Translations under genes and position numbers: made by a program
Shown: in pieces, positions 53,194-62,790 of the stretch
How the letters are laid out: each line of letters starts with the position of its first letter
Numbering within the stretch: position 1 is the first letter of the stretch
Notes under the pieces: generated by a model
The model's database searches: none
What the model was told of the DNA's origin: nothing
The model's input: the letters and a program-made list of their open reading frames with translations, nothing else
Assembly (NCBI RefSeq): GCF_018917865.1
Contig: NZ_JAHLPM010000010.1
Span: 113,524 to 177,523, forward strand
Source: Tissierella simiarum
GTDB taxonomy: Bacteria; Bacillota; Clostridia; Tissierellales; Tissierellaceae
Direction: 5' to 3'
Length of the DNA: 64,000 nt

Positions 53194-54777
53194 TTGATTA
53201 GTGTAAATAATGTAAGTTTAAGGTATGGATCTCAAAAATTATTTGATGATGTAAACTTAATGTTTACCCCTGGTAATTGTTATGGTGTAATTGGAGCTAA
53301 TGGTGCTGGGAAGAGTACCTTCTTAAAGATTTTATCTGGTGAAATCGAGCCAAATACTGGGGATGTTTCTATTGATAAAAAAATTCGTATGTCAGTCTTG
53401 AAACAAGATCACTATGAATACGATGAGTACCAAGTAATTCAAACTGTTATTATGGGCAATAAAAGACTATACGAAATAATGATAGAAAAAGATCTAATAT
53501 ATGCGAAAGAAGATTTTTCTGATGAAGATGGAATAAAAGCCTCGGAATTAGAAGCAGAGTTTGCAGAAATGGACGGATGGAGTGCTGAGTCAGAAGCTTC
53601 TTCTTTATTACAAGGCTTAGGTATAGGTACTGAACTTCATGATAAGAAGGTAGCTGATTTAACTGGTAATGAAAAGGTAAAAGTACTGCTAGCTCAAGCT
53701 TTATTTGGTAAACCTGGCATACTTATACTCGATGAGCCTACTAACCATCTTGATGTAAAAGCTGTTAGGTGGTTACAGGAATTTTTAGGAGATTTTGAGG
53801 GTACTGTTATAGTAGTATCCCATGATAGACATTTTCTAAATGAAGTATGTACTCATATGGTAGATATTGACTTTGGTAAAATTAAAATGGTTGTTGGAAA
53901 CTATGATTTCTGGTACGAATCAAGCCAATTAGCTCTTCAAATGATGAAAGACCAAAACAAGAAAAAGGAAGATAAGATTAAAGAATTACAAGACTTTATA
54001 GCTAAGTTTAGTGCCAATGCATCCAAGTCTAAACAAGCAACTTCTCGTAAAAAGTTACTGGATAAAATAACTTTAGATGATATTATACCTTCTACAAGGA
54101 GATATCCTTTTGTTAGCTTCAATATAGAAAGAGAAGTTGGTAATGAAATTCTAACAGTAGAGGATATTTCTAAGACAGTAGATGGTGTAAAGGTATTAGA
54201 TAATGTAAGTTTTAGAGTTAATAAAGGGGACAAGATTGCTTTTATTGGAGAAGAAACAGGAATTACCACTTTATTTAAAATTTTAACAGGTGAAATGGAA
54301 CCTGATAACGGCAGCTATAAATGGGGTCTTACAATCACTAAGTCATATTTTCCAAAAGACAATTCTGAGTTTTTCAATGATGTAGATTTAAGTCTTATAG
54401 ATTGGCTACGTCAATTTTCAGTAGAACAGTCTGAAATATATTTACGTGGATTTTTAGGTAGAATGTTATTCTCTGGAGATGAGGCTTTGAAAAAAGCTAA
54501 AGTTTTATCTGGTGGAGAAAAAGTTCGTTGTATGCTATCTAAGATGATGTTGAATAATTCTAACGTTCTTATACTGGACCAGCCTACCAACCATTTAGAC
54601 CTTGAGTCTATAACTTCCGTGAATAATGGTCTAAGAGATTTTAAGGGCAATGTTTTATTCACTTCTCACGATCATCAATTTATTCAAACTATAGCAAATA
54701 GAATTATCGAAATAAAACCAGATGGCTACAATGATAGAGTCATGACATATGAAGAGTATATAGAAAAGTTTTATTAA
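53194..54777 (+). CDS. ABC-F ATPase, YbiT/YkpA type, with degenerate second Walker A
   Basis: About 527 residues with two NBDs and no membrane part, so a ribosome-associated ABC-F protein. NBD1 has IGANGAGKST (Walker A), a weak signature LTGNEKVKV and ILILDEPTNHLD. The inter-domain linker is basic. NBD2 keeps LSGGEKVRCM and VLILDQPTNHLD (Gln for Glu), but its Walker A reads GEETGITTL with no Lys. The TTG at 53194 suits the MISVNNVSLRYG start of the family. An ATG at 53182 lacks a separate ribosome site. Confidence 0.9.
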   Translation: MISVNNVSLRYGSQKLFDDVNLMFTPGNCYGVIGANGAGKSTFLKILSGEIEPNTGDVSIDKKIRMSVLKQDHYEYDEYQVIQTVIMGNKRLYEIMIEKDLIYAKEDFSDEDGIKASELEAEFAEMDGWSAESEASSLLQGLGIGTELHDKKVADLTGNEKVKVLLAQALFGKPGILILDEPTNHLDVKAVRWLQEFLGDFEGTVIVVSHDRHFLNEVCTHMVDIDFGKIKMVVGNYDFWYESSQLALQMMKDQNKKKEDKIKELQDFIAKFSANASKSKQATSRKKLLDKITLDDIIPSTRRYPFVSFNIEREVGNEILTVEDISKTVDGVKVLDNVSFRVNKGDKIAFIGEETGITTLFKILTGEMEPDNGSYKWGLTITKSYFPKDNSEFFNDVDLSLIDWLRQFSVEQSEIYLRGFLGRMLFSGDEALKKAKVLSGGEKVRCMLSKMMLNNSNVLILDQPTNHLDLESITSVNNGLRDFKGNVLFTSHDHQFIQTIANRIIEIKPDGYNDRVMTYEEYIEKFY

Positions 54778-54828
54778 AAAAATACCATGAAACAAATGTA
54801 ATAGGTCATAAGAAATACAATTAACAAC

Positions 54829-54865
54829 AAAAGGGTATAGCATTAATGCTATACCCTTTTGTCAA
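54829..54865. terminator. Bidirectional terminator between abcF and lipoprotein genes
   Basis: AAAAGGGTATAGCATTA and TAATGCTATACCCTTTT pair perfectly with almost no loop, flanked by T-runs on both sides. Confidence 0.88.
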
Positions 54866-54875
54866 CAATCTGAGG

Positions 54876-54895
54876 GGTTACCATTCTGGTAACCG
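54876..54895. repeat. GGTTACC palindrome beside the lipoprotein gene end
   Basis: GGTTACC-ATTCT-GGTAACC is a perfect 7-bp inverted repeat with no T-run. It is half of a hairpin pair with the terminator at 54829. Half-site orientation is opposite to the HcpR-like operators, so it is not counted as one. Confidence 0.5.
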
Positions 54896-54910
54896 CTATC
54901 TGTTTACACT

Positions 54911-56083
54911 TTATTGAGCAAGATTATTTTGAACTAAATCACTGAAATATAAAGCATTGTTATTATCTACTTTAGGCATATTAACAATTATATCTTTGTT
55001 AATATTATAAATCTTTGTATTGAAGTTTATTTCTATATTTAATACAGGAGTTTCTTGTTCTACTGCATCACTTTCTACTATATCACTATTTTTAAAAGCT
55101 TTTTCTATAGCTCCTAAATCAATACTTAAATCCATTTTACCAGCTTCATGAGCAATGTATCCGTCACTATTAATACCATACTCAATAACTAATCCCTTAT
55201 CTCCTAGAATCTTCACATCCTCAAATTTATCCATAAATTCATTAAATTGTTTTTTAATTTGTGGAAGATCTTGTTGGAATTTATCTAGGTTTTGACTCAA
55301 TTCTTGTTTCTCCTCATCTGTTCCATCTATAGCACCCATTACTCCATTAAAATACTCTTTAATAAAGTTTATAGTATTTTCATCTTCCAGATAACTATTT
55401 CCTGCATATCTAACAAGCTTTTTAAAGGATGCATCATCTAATTTAACTTCATAAATAGATAAGGATCTTCCATTAACAGTTCTTGTACCTTTGAAAGCAC
55501 CTACTTCAAATCCAGGATCAAATTTTGTATAGTAATCTTTTAATAAATTCATTAGCTTAGGTTGAATTTCTTTACTAAAATCAGTTAATTTATCAAGATT
55601 AACTCCTTCTTTTCCTGTATTCATCATTTCCGCGAAGTCATAAACTATGAACTCTTTGTTTTCACCTTCTGGAGCCATTGTACTCATCATAGCAGATGGT
55701 AATTTTATGATTTCTACTAGCTTAGGTGTATCGGTAGACATATCTGCCTCAACCCAAACTTGCATATCCATCTTCATGTCACCTAAATTAAAATCTGTAT
55801 TTACATAAGATTTAGCTATTGTTTTTTCTTCATTTTGCACTGTTCTTTGATACATCTTAAACTCTGAATTATTTAGCATCTTGCTTATTTCCTCAATAGT
55901 TTGTTGCTGTTCTGCTGGGAAATTCTTAGCCTCTACCTTAAATGTAAGATTTGTATCACTTTCCATTGACATTATGTCTTGAGATTTTTTAAAAGCATTA
56001 TAAAGCTTTATCTCACTGTTAGTACAACCAGTAAAGGCCATTGATAATGCTAGTATTAATGCTAAAATCGATACTTTTTTCAT
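54911..56083 (-). CDS. Secreted lipoprotein of unknown function
   Basis: About 390 residues. Signal peptide MKKVSILALILALSMAFTGC ends in a lipobox AFTGC, so it is exported and lipid-anchored. The body is hydrophilic and rich in Glu, Lys and Asn, with no catalytic motif that I recognise. AGGAGG precedes the ATG at 56083, so an upstream ATG at 56116 is not used. It is the only gene between the ABC-F gene and htrA. Confidence 0.8.
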   Translation of the reverse strand: MKKVSILALILALSMAFTGCTNSEIKLYNAFKKSQDIMSMESDTNLTFKVEAKNFPAEQQQTIEEISKMLNNSEFKMYQRTVQNEEKTIAKSYVNTDFNLGDMKMDMQVWVEADMSTDTPKLVEIIKLPSAMMSTMAPEGENKEFIVYDFAEMMNTGKEGVNLDKLTDFSKEIQPKLMNLLKDYYTKFDPGFEVGAFKGTRTVNGRSLSIYEVKLDDASFKKLVRYAGNSYLEDENTINFIKEYFNGVMGAIDGTDEEKQELSQNLDKFQQDLPQIKKQFNEFMDKFEDVKILGDKGLVIEYGINSDGYIAHEAGKMDLSIDLGAIEKAFKNSDIVESDAVEQETPVLNIEINFNTKIYNINKDIIVNMPKVDNNNALYFSDLVQNNLAQ

Positions 56084-56202
56084 ATTCCTACCTCCTAATT
56101 CGTTTATTATTACCATTGTACTTTATATATTATATACCATAAATAGACTAGAAACAAATTAGAAATAAAAATTATTTTTGGGACTTTTTCCCTATTTCTG
56201 CA

Positions 56203-57459
56203 TTATCTTAAATTACTAAATTCTACTTCTATTTTCTTTTCTTCTCCATCCCTTATAATTTCTAATGTAGCTTTATCTCCTTGACTATATTTATAAAGGG
56301 TTTTCTTTAATTGATTCATATTTTCAACCTTTTGGTCATCAATTTTTACTATTACATCTCCACTTCTTAAACCAGCCTTACTAGCAGGTGAATCAGCAGC
56401 TACTTCAATAACTATTACTCCATTGTCTATACTTAAATCAATTCCTAATTGTCTTTCATAAACATTTACTTCAACTCCTGTTATTCCTATAAATACTGTC
56501 TTATAAGTACCTTCTTTAATTACCTGCTGAATAATAGGTTTTACTATATTTATAGGTATAGAGAATCCTAATCCTTCACCTGTCTTTATTTTAGCTGTAT
56601 TTATACCAATTACGTCTCCTTTGCTATTTAGAAGGGGTCCCCCACTATTTCCAGGATTTATAGAAGCATCTGTTTGAATTAAGTCTTCAATTATATTATT
56701 TTCATCTACTCTAATAGACCTATGAAGCCCACTAATAATCCCTGAAGTTACTGTTCTCTGAAATTCTAAACCTAATGGATTTCCTATGGCTACTGCAATT
56801 TCTCCTACTTCTAGTTTATCAGAATCTCCTAATGTGGCTACAGGTAATCCTGTTTCTTCTACTTTCACTATTGCTAAGTCTAAAGCCGCATCGTTCCATA
56901 ACACTTTTCCTGGCTTTTTATCTCCATTTTCAAACAACACTGTTATTTCTTTTGCATTTCCATCTCCAACAACATGAGAGTTTGTTAGTATATATCCATT
57001 ACTATCTACTATTACTCCAGATCCTACTCCTTCTACTTCTCTTTCAGCAAAAGCATATCTTTGAATTTCTATTGTAGTTATTCCTACTACACTACTCATA
57101 GCTTTTTTAGCTACTGCTGATACAGTATTTATATCATCTCCTGTTGTAATATTCATGGTTTGAGAAGTTTGATACTGCTGTTCATTAGGTGAAGGTAATA
57201 TGCTGCCATACAGATACTTTGGTCCTACGTAAGCTGATATTAAACCACCAATAATAGAAGCTATTAAAGCTACTGCAAGATAGGACATTAAATTCCCTTT
57301 CTTTAAAAACTTCTTTTTCTTTGGTTTATCCTTTTTAATAGCCTCCTCCTTAATCGTGTCTTCTTTACTGGTATCTTCATCACTTTCATAAATCGTATAC
57401 TCTAAGGTTTCTATTATATTATCTTTTTCAATATTATTTCTTTCTTCATCCATGTTCAA
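56203..57459 (-). CDS. htrA: HtrA/DegP-like serine protease with PDZ domain
   Basis: 418 residues. A cytoplasmic acidic N-terminus, a membrane anchor (about 60-80, YLAVALIASIIGGLISAYV), then an S1C protease domain with the triad His in TNSHVV, Asp in AALDLAIVKV and Ser in NPGNSGGPLL. The C-terminal PDZ domain (from about 325) has SPASKAGLRSGDVIVKIDD. It degrades misfolded exported proteins. It is divergent from a CssRS-like two-component system. Confidence 0.94.
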   Translation of the reverse strand: MNMDEERNNIEKDNIIETLEYTIYESDEDTSKEDTIKEEAIKKDKPKKKKFLKKGNLMSYLAVALIASIIGGLISAYVGPKYLYGSILPSPNEQQYQTSQTMNITTGDDINTVSAVAKKAMSSVVGITTIEIQRYAFAEREVEGVGSGVIVDSNGYILTNSHVVGDGNAKEITVLFENGDKKPGKVLWNDAALDLAIVKVEETGLPVATLGDSDKLEVGEIAVAIGNPLGLEFQRTVTSGIISGLHRSIRVDENNIIEDLIQTDASINPGNSGGPLLNSKGDVIGINTAKIKTGEGLGFSIPINIVKPIIQQVIKEGTYKTVFIGITGVEVNVYERQLGIDLSIDNGVIVIEVAADSPASKAGLRSGDVIVKIDDQKVENMNQLKKTLYKYSQGDKATLEIIRDGEEKKIEVEFSNLR

Positions 57460-57652
57460 AACCTCCTTTAATTATTTTCTATACCTATACTTTAATAAAC
57501 AATTGTAAAAAGAGTATGGATAGATTGTGTTTTTGTTGTGAAATTATGTTTTCTAAATTTCACAATTTCCCATAAAGTTTTCATCATAATGCCATAATTT
57601 TATTGCATACTAGTAATGGGTAGATATTTTTTTAAAGCTAATAAGCTTTAAA

Positions 57653-57688
57653 GGACGTGATGAAACATCACGTCCATTTTGTTATAAT
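57653..57688 (+). promoter_or_regulatory. cssRS promoter with overlapping 10-bp palindrome
   Basis: GGACGTGATG-AAA-CATCACGTCC (57653-57675) is followed by TATAAT at 57683-57688. The -35 position (about 57660) falls in the palindrome. No T-run follows, so an operator fits better than a terminator. It sits between htrA and cssR and could serve both. Confidence 0.5.
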
Positions 57689-57724
57689 ATAAATAGTATT
57701 TATTATAATAGAGGAGGTTTAAGC

Positions 57725-58387
57725 ATGTCCTTTCAAATTTATTTAGTGGAAGATGACAGTAATTTAAATTTAGTTTTAACTTCCTATTTACAAAAAGAAG
57801 GATGGAAAGTTTCCTCTTTCTTAAGAGGAGAAGAGGCAAAAAAAGCAATTAATAATCCTCCCGATTTATGGATATTGGATATTATGCTTCCAGATATAGA
57901 TGGATATCATCTTCTTCAAGAAATAAAATTAACTTCTCCAAAGGTTCCTGTAATTTTTATTTCTGCTAGAGATGCTGATATAGATAGAGTTGTTGGATTA
58001 GAACTAGGTGGAGATGATTATTTACCTAAACCTTTCCTTCCTAGAGAATTAGTTATTAGAACTCGTAATCTTTTAGAACGTATTTATGGAACGGACTTAG
58101 AGATTCAGACTATTCCACCTTACAATATCAACGAAAAAAGCAGAATAGTTAAACTAGAAAATGAAATTATTGATCTTACATCAAAAGAATTCGATCTTTT
58201 AATTCATTTTGCAAAAAATCAAGGAATCGCTCTTTCAAGAGAGCAAATCCTTACTTGTATTTGGGGAGATGATTACTTTGGATCTGATCGTGTAGTTGAT
58301 GATTTAGTGAGACGTTTACGAAAAAAAATGCCCCTTCTAAATCTTGAAACCATTTATGGGTATGGATACAGGATGATAGAATCATGA
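57725..58387 (+). CDS. cssR: CssR-like OmpR-family response regulator
   Basis: 220 residues. The receiver (IYLVEDDSNLN, phospho-Asp in LWILDIMLPDIDGY, ISARDADIDRVVGLELG, PKPFLPREL) precedes a winged HTH (LTSKEFDLLIHFA, DYFGSDRVVDDLVRRLRKKM). It matches B. subtilis CssR closely along its length as I remember it. It shares an ATGA overlap with the kinase gene and regulates protease genes in secretion stress. Confidence 0.88.
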   Translation: MSFQIYLVEDDSNLNLVLTSYLQKEGWKVSSFLRGEEAKKAINNPPDLWILDIMLPDIDGYHLLQEIKLTSPKVPVIFISARDADIDRVVGLELGGDDYLPKPFLPRELVIRTRNLLERIYGTDLEIQTIPPYNINEKSRIVKLENEIIDLTSKEFDLLIHFAKNQGIALSREQILTCIWGDDYFGSDRVVDDLVRRLRKKMPLLNLETIYGYGYRMIES

Positions 58388-59739
58388 AAAATTCTCCATT
58401 ATCAGTCCAAATTTGGTCAGTATTTGCTGTAATTACCTTATGTATATCTATATTATTGTCAATTATACTTCCATTGACTTTAAGAGACTTTTTTACTAAT
58501 GAAATCTATGCTACTATTGAAAATTCTCAAAACCTGATATTTAACCAATTTGATAGCGAAATATATAGAGATTTTATTGAGTCAGAAATATTTGGTAAGA
58601 AAAGTCAAAAACTTGAAAACGCCCGTACAGTTAATCATTTTCTAATATATGACCAAAATCAAGTAATACTTTCTTCACCTCTTTCTATGGAGTTTCTGAA
58701 TAAAGTAAAAAGTGAAATAGGAGAACAAAAAAAGATTAGCCAACAGTATAGTGGTGAAATAGATAATGAAAAAATATTTTATGTTATAACAAAAGGAAGG
58801 GCACTAGGAAAAGATGTTTTTCTAGTTTCTTATATGGGCGATTCTTATAGAGAAGACTTAGTTCAAACCTTATTTAGGAAATTAGCACTAATTATGACTT
58901 TAGTTTTCCTCTTTAGTTGGATACCTGCTATAGGGCTAGCGAAATATTTATCTAATCCATTGGTCAGTTTAGAAAAGCGTGTTAAAAAACTTGCTGATCA
59001 TGAATGGAATGAGCCTGTACAGCTTGATAGAAAAGATGAAATAGGAAAACTAGGTCAATCAATAGAACAGTTGAGAAATCAACTAATTCATCAAGATGAG
59101 ATTCAGCAGTCTTTCTTACAACATGTATCTCATGAGTTAAAAACTCCCGTTATGGTTATTCGTAGTTATGCACAAGCAATTATAGATGGAATATATCCAA
59201 AAGGAAATTTAGATTGTTCTGTACAGGTAATAGATGAAGAAGCTGAAAGATTAGAAAAACAGATACGAAACTTACTTTATCTAACCAAACTCGACTATTT
59301 ATCTAACCATGAGCTTTCTAGAGAAAATTTTTCTATAGATGATCTAATTAGAAATGTAGTCGAAAGACTGTCTTGGCAAAAAAGCCAATTAAAATGGTCT
59401 TTAGATTTATCTCCTGTAAATGTTAATGGTGATATGGAACAATGGAGAGTAGTTTTAGAAAATCTATTAGATAACCAAATCCGCTATGCCAACAGTCACA
59501 TTCTTGTAGAATTGAAACAAGAAAAAGATAATAAGGCTTTCCTTAAGATTTGGAATGATGGTCCACCTATTGAGCAAGAAATTATAGAAACCTTATTTAA
59601 TAAATTTAACAAAGGCTATAAAGGGGAGTTTGGTCTAGGTTTAGCCATTGTTCAGAGAATTGTAACATTACACGGTTCTAAAATTTGGGCTAAAAATGAA
59701 GACGAAGGTGTATCTTTCTATATAGAAATTCATGTTTAA
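58384..59739 (+). CDS. cssS: CssS-like sensor histidine kinase
   Basis: 451 residues, the same length as B. subtilis CssS. Helices at about 10-30 and 165-185 frame an extracellular sensor domain. HAMP follows, then the H-box LQHVSHELKTPVMVIRSY, N-box ENLLDNQIRYA and G-box FGLGLAIVQ. It senses misfolded protein at the membrane surface and signals to CssR. Divergent htrA is the expected target. Confidence 0.88.
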   Translation: MKNSPLSVQIWSVFAVITLCISILLSIILPLTLRDFFTNEIYATIENSQNLIFNQFDSEIYRDFIESEIFGKKSQKLENARTVNHFLIYDQNQVILSSPLSMEFLNKVKSEIGEQKKISQQYSGEIDNEKIFYVITKGRALGKDVFLVSYMGDSYREDLVQTLFRKLALIMTLVFLFSWIPAIGLAKYLSNPLVSLEKRVKKLADHEWNEPVQLDRKDEIGKLGQSIEQLRNQLIHQDEIQQSFLQHVSHELKTPVMVIRSYAQAIIDGIYPKGNLDCSVQVIDEEAERLEKQIRNLLYLTKLDYLSNHELSRENFSIDDLIRNVVERLSWQKSQLKWSLDLSPVNVNGDMEQWRVVLENLLDNQIRYANSHILVELKQEKDNKAFLKIWNDGPPIEQEIIETLFNKFNKGYKGEFGLGLAIVQRIVTLHGSKIWAKNEDEGVSFYIEIHV

Positions 59740-59740
59740 C

Positions 59741-59783
59741 AAAAATTGTATGGTAATTCTATAGAATTATCATACAATTTTTT
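59741..59783. terminator. Bidirectional terminator between cssS and HAD genes
   Basis: AATTGTATGGTAATTCTAT pairs with ATAGAATTATCATACAATT with a T6 run after it. Confidence 0.88.
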
Positions 59784-59786
59784 ATT

Positions 59787-60257
59787 CTAGTTTCTAAGAG
59801 TTGCCTTTATTCGATTTTCATTTAAAATTACTTTTAATGCATCAATAATAGATTTCGTGACTATATCAGCATAGGCAAGAAGTTTTCCAGAGGTTCCTTC
59901 TCCTTCAATTACGGCAATAGCTAAAACAGACTCTTTAAACATAGGTATATCATTAAAGCCATTACCTATACATACGGTTTTCTCTCCACCTAATTTATTT
60001 ACTATATCCTTTTTAGATTCTCCTGCATTTTCTTTTGGAAAAGTCATCACTGTTACACCTATATCTCTACACTCTCTTTCTACAGTTCCATAAGTGTCTG
60101 CTGTTAATATATATATGTTTGCCTGTTTTTTTAGCTCTAATAATAGATCCTTAACACCTTCTAATATTTTTCCATCAACTGCTATAGTCCCATTATAATC
60201 AAATACTATATTTTCTATTTCTACTGTTTCTCTTCCTGGTATATCATACATTAGCAT
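59787..60257 (-). CDS. HAD-superfamily phosphatase-like protein, last gene of pst operon
   Basis: About 156 residues. Core motifs: ENIVFDYNGTIAVDG (nucleophile region, DxN in place of DxD), ILTADTYG (motif II) and CIGNGFNDIPM (motif IV). A KxxK-like basic region is present. The second Asp of motif I (D-Y-N) is replaced by Asn, which may alter activity. An ATG at 60257 follows GGAGATGG by 8 bases and avoids overlap with pstB. Its place at the operon end, where phoU often sits, is unusual. Confidence 0.7.
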   Translation of the reverse strand: MLMYDIPGRETVEIENIVFDYNGTIAVDGKILEGVKDLLLELKKQANIYILTADTYGTVERECRDIGVTVMTFPKENAGESKKDIVNKLGGEKTVCIGNGFNDIPMFKESVLAIAVIEGEGTSGKLLAYADIVTKSIIDALKVILNENRIKATLRN

Positions 60258-60279
60258 AAATCCATCTCCCATATAAAAA

Positions 60280-61023
60280 TTATCCATATATTCCTTCTAT
60301 ATATTCTTTTGTTCTTTTATCTTTAGGATTGTTAAACATCTCTTTAGTTTCTCCAAACTCTACTAATTCTCCATCTAACATAAATGCTGTATAATCGGAT
60401 ATTCTTTTAGCTTGAGATAAGTTATGAGTTACTATAATTATGGTATAATCTTTGGAAAAATTTAAGAGCATCTCTTCTATATTTGCTGTATTTTTAATAT
60501 CTAAGGCAGAACAAGGTTCATCTAATAATAATATTTCTGGGTCTACTGTAAGGGCTCTAGCTATGCAAAGTCTTTGTTGTTGCCCTCCTGAAAGTTTCAT
60601 AGCCGACATATTCAAATCTTCATGGGTTTCATGAAAAAGGCCTGCCATTTTAAGGGTTTTGTCTACTATAGAGTCCAATTCTTTTTTATCCTTTATGCCG
60701 TAATATCTTGGAGCATAAGTTAAGTTTTTATATATTGAAAAAGGAAAAGGTGCTGGTTTTTGAAATACTATGCCTATTTTTTTCCTTATATCGTCTTTTC
60801 TATAGGACAATATATTTTTATCTTCAAATAATATTTCTCCTGTAAAATTACCTCCATTTTCTTCTATCATAAGATTTAAAGTTGTAAGAAAAGTGGACTT
60901 TCCACAACCTGATGGACCTATTATAGATGTTATCTTGTTCTTCTTTATATTTATTGATAAATCCTTCAATATTTTTTTATCCCCATATCCAACTGATAAA
61001 TCCTTTATTTTAAGTATATCCAT
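60280..61023 (-). CDS. pstB: Phosphate ABC transporter ATPase
   Basis: 247 residues. Walker A GPSGCGKSTF, signature KLSGGQQQRLCIARAL, Walker B ILLLDEPCSALD and switch VTHNLSQAKR. The protein is typical of PstB. It powers phosphate import with PstA and PstC. Gene order pstS-pstC-pstA-pstB on the minus strand. No phoU in the window. Confidence 0.92.
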   Translation of the reverse strand: MDILKIKDLSVGYGDKKILKDLSINIKKNKITSIIGPSGCGKSTFLTTLNLMIEENGGNFTGEILFEDKNILSYRKDDIRKKIGIVFQKPAPFPFSIYKNLTYAPRYYGIKDKKELDSIVDKTLKMAGLFHETHEDLNMSAMKLSGGQQQRLCIARALTVDPEILLLDEPCSALDIKNTANIEEMLLNFSKDYTIIIVTHNLSQAKRISDYTAFMLDGELVEFGETKEMFNNPKDKRTKEYIEGIYG

Positions 61024-61860
61024 CTAATTATGCTCCTTTCTCTTCATACCTAGCAGCATTGAAATAAAATTTATTATAAGCAAAATTACTATAAGAATAA
61101 GAGCTGTTCCATAAGACTTTTCAAGAGATATTCCTTCTCCAGTTAATATGTATAAATGGAATGGGAGTGCCATAACCGGAGAAGATAGAGACCTAGGGAC
61201 TGGAGCAAATATAACAGCTGCTGTTAATACAATAGGTGCAGCAGCTCCCATTGCAAAACCTCCAGCTAAAGTTATTGTAGATATTATATCTGATTTACAT
61301 AGAGGTAAAATAAGTTTAAAAATTGTATAAACCTTAGATACTCCAAGAGCATAAGATGATTCTATTATAGACTTGTCTACCTCTCTTAAAATTTTTTCTA
61401 CCCTTACTTGAATATAAGGAAATATCATAATACCTAAAGTTATACCTCCAGATAGTAAAGATCTCCCTAGTTTTAAATACATTACTAATAAAGTATATCC
61501 AAACAAACCTAATACTATGGAAGGAACCCCTGCCATACATTGTATTATTAAATGAACTATATTTTCTATTTTCTTAACATTACAATAAAATACCGTATAT
61601 ATAGCTGTTGAAATAGCTAGTATAGAAGCAAATATACAGGCTATAACCATAAGCAGAAGACTTCCAATTATAGCGGGAAATACTCCTCCTTCAGATCCTA
61701 AGGGCATCCCTTTTGGATTGCCAAATATAAATTCTAAATTAATAGAATCAAAGCCATTCTTGAATATATATCCAAAAATATAAACGACTATAATGAACAA
61801 AACTAATGTACTCATAGTAAGCCATATTTTAAAAATAGAATCTTTTATTTTTTCACTCAT
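61024..61860 (-). CDS. pstA: Phosphate ABC transporter permease
   Basis: 278 residues, six hydrophobic helices, with the EAA-type loop SSYALGVSKVYTIFKLILPL. It directly abuts pstB (adjacent bases). Homologue of PstA. Confidence 0.9.
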   Translation of the reverse strand: MSEKIKDSIFKIWLTMSTLVLFIIVVYIFGYIFKNGFDSINLEFIFGNPKGMPLGSEGGVFPAIIGSLLLMVIACIFASILAISTAIYTVFYCNVKKIENIVHLIIQCMAGVPSIVLGLFGYTLLVMYLKLGRSLLSGGITLGIMIFPYIQVRVEKILREVDKSIIESSYALGVSKVYTIFKLILPLCKSDIISTITLAGGFAMGAAAPIVLTAAVIFAPVPRSLSSPVMALPFHLYILTGEGISLEKSYGTALILIVILLIINFISMLLGMKRKEHN

Positions 61861-61883
61861 ATTTACCAGTCCTTATATATTTT

Positions 61884-62747
61884 TTAAACATCTATGCTCT
61901 TTCTGATAAAGTATAATATTATATTTATTAAAAGCAGTATTATCATAAGTATAAAGCCTGAAGCAAAAAGACCATGATAATGTAAACTTCCTACTTCTGC
62001 CATACCCATTTCCAAAGCTATAAGAGAAGGAATAGTTTGACATTTCTTAAGGAGCTTAGGCATTATAGGAGCATTTCCTATAACCATCATAACTGCCATA
62101 GTCTCTCCCATTCCTCTACCTAAAGCCAAAACCACACCTGCCAGAATAGCTCGCCTACTTTCAGGTATTACTATTTTTCTTATCATATAGCTCTTAGATA
62201 CACCTAATGCACTAGAATATTGATAATACTCTTTATATACCTTTTCCATTGATTCACTACAAGTAGATATAATATAAGGAAGTATCATTATTGAAATTAA
62301 GATTCCGCCTGCTAGCACTGATTCTCCTGAAGGAAAAGAAAATCTAACCTCAAAAAATTTTACTAATACTAACAAACCTATAAAACCATATACTACAGAA
62401 GGTATTCCTGCTAATATATCTATAATTCCTCTTACGTATCTCTTGAACCTCTCCCCTGTATAATTAGATAATACAATAGCACTGCCAACCCCTATTGGTA
62501 ATGCTATTAGAATCCCTATTAAAGATACATATATAGTTCCTAAAATAATTGGAAATATTGATAGTTTATTAGGGTCACCTAGCGGATTCCAGGTCCTACC
62601 AGTAATGAATTTTAGTATAGGAACTTCTCTAAAGAAAATAAAGCTTTCCTTAAATATAAATATAACTATAAAAATAAGAATTAGTAGGGAAAATAAGGTC
62701 AGTAGTTTAATTACCGTACTAAATATTTTTTCTCCTATGTTTTTCAC
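61884..62747 (-). CDS. pstC: Phosphate ABC transporter permease
   Basis: 287 residues, six helices, with the EAA-type loop SSALGVSKSYMIRKIVIPES and GRGMGETMAVMMVIGN. Homologue of PstC. It follows pstS by 40 bp, with a hairpin in the gap. Confidence 0.9.
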   Translation of the reverse strand: MKNIGEKIFSTVIKLLTLFSLLILIFIVIFIFKESFIFFREVPILKFITGRTWNPLGDPNKLSIFPIILGTIYVSLIGILIALPIGVGSAIVLSNYTGERFKRYVRGIIDILAGIPSVVYGFIGLLVLVKFFEVRFSFPSGESVLAGGILISIMILPYIISTCSESMEKVYKEYYQYSSALGVSKSYMIRKIVIPESRRAILAGVVLALGRGMGETMAVMMVIGNAPIMPKLLKKCQTIPSLIALEMGMAEVGSLHYHGLFASGFILMIILLLINIILYFIRKSIDV

Positions 62748-62758
62748 ACAATCACCTC

Positions 62759-62790
62759 AAAAAAATTCAGAGGTATATCCTCTGAATTTA
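62759..62790 (-). terminator. Intercistronic terminator-like hairpin between pstS and pstC
   Basis: On the minus strand AAATTCAGAGG-ATATA-CCTCTGAATTT is followed by a T7 run (62763-62757). It lies directly after the pstS stop. It would lower pstCAB relative to pstS, which needs more protein. Confidence 0.75.

Noticed and set aside
54876..54895. Third HcpR-like site (GGTTACC...GGTAACC)
   Set aside because: Half-sites are in the reverse order and the spacer is 5 bp. It is downstream of a gene end and not at a promoter.
56775..57077. 100-codon plus-strand reading frame inside htrA
   Set aside because: It is low complexity (Leu-rich), antisense to a well-supported gene, and has no ribosome site.
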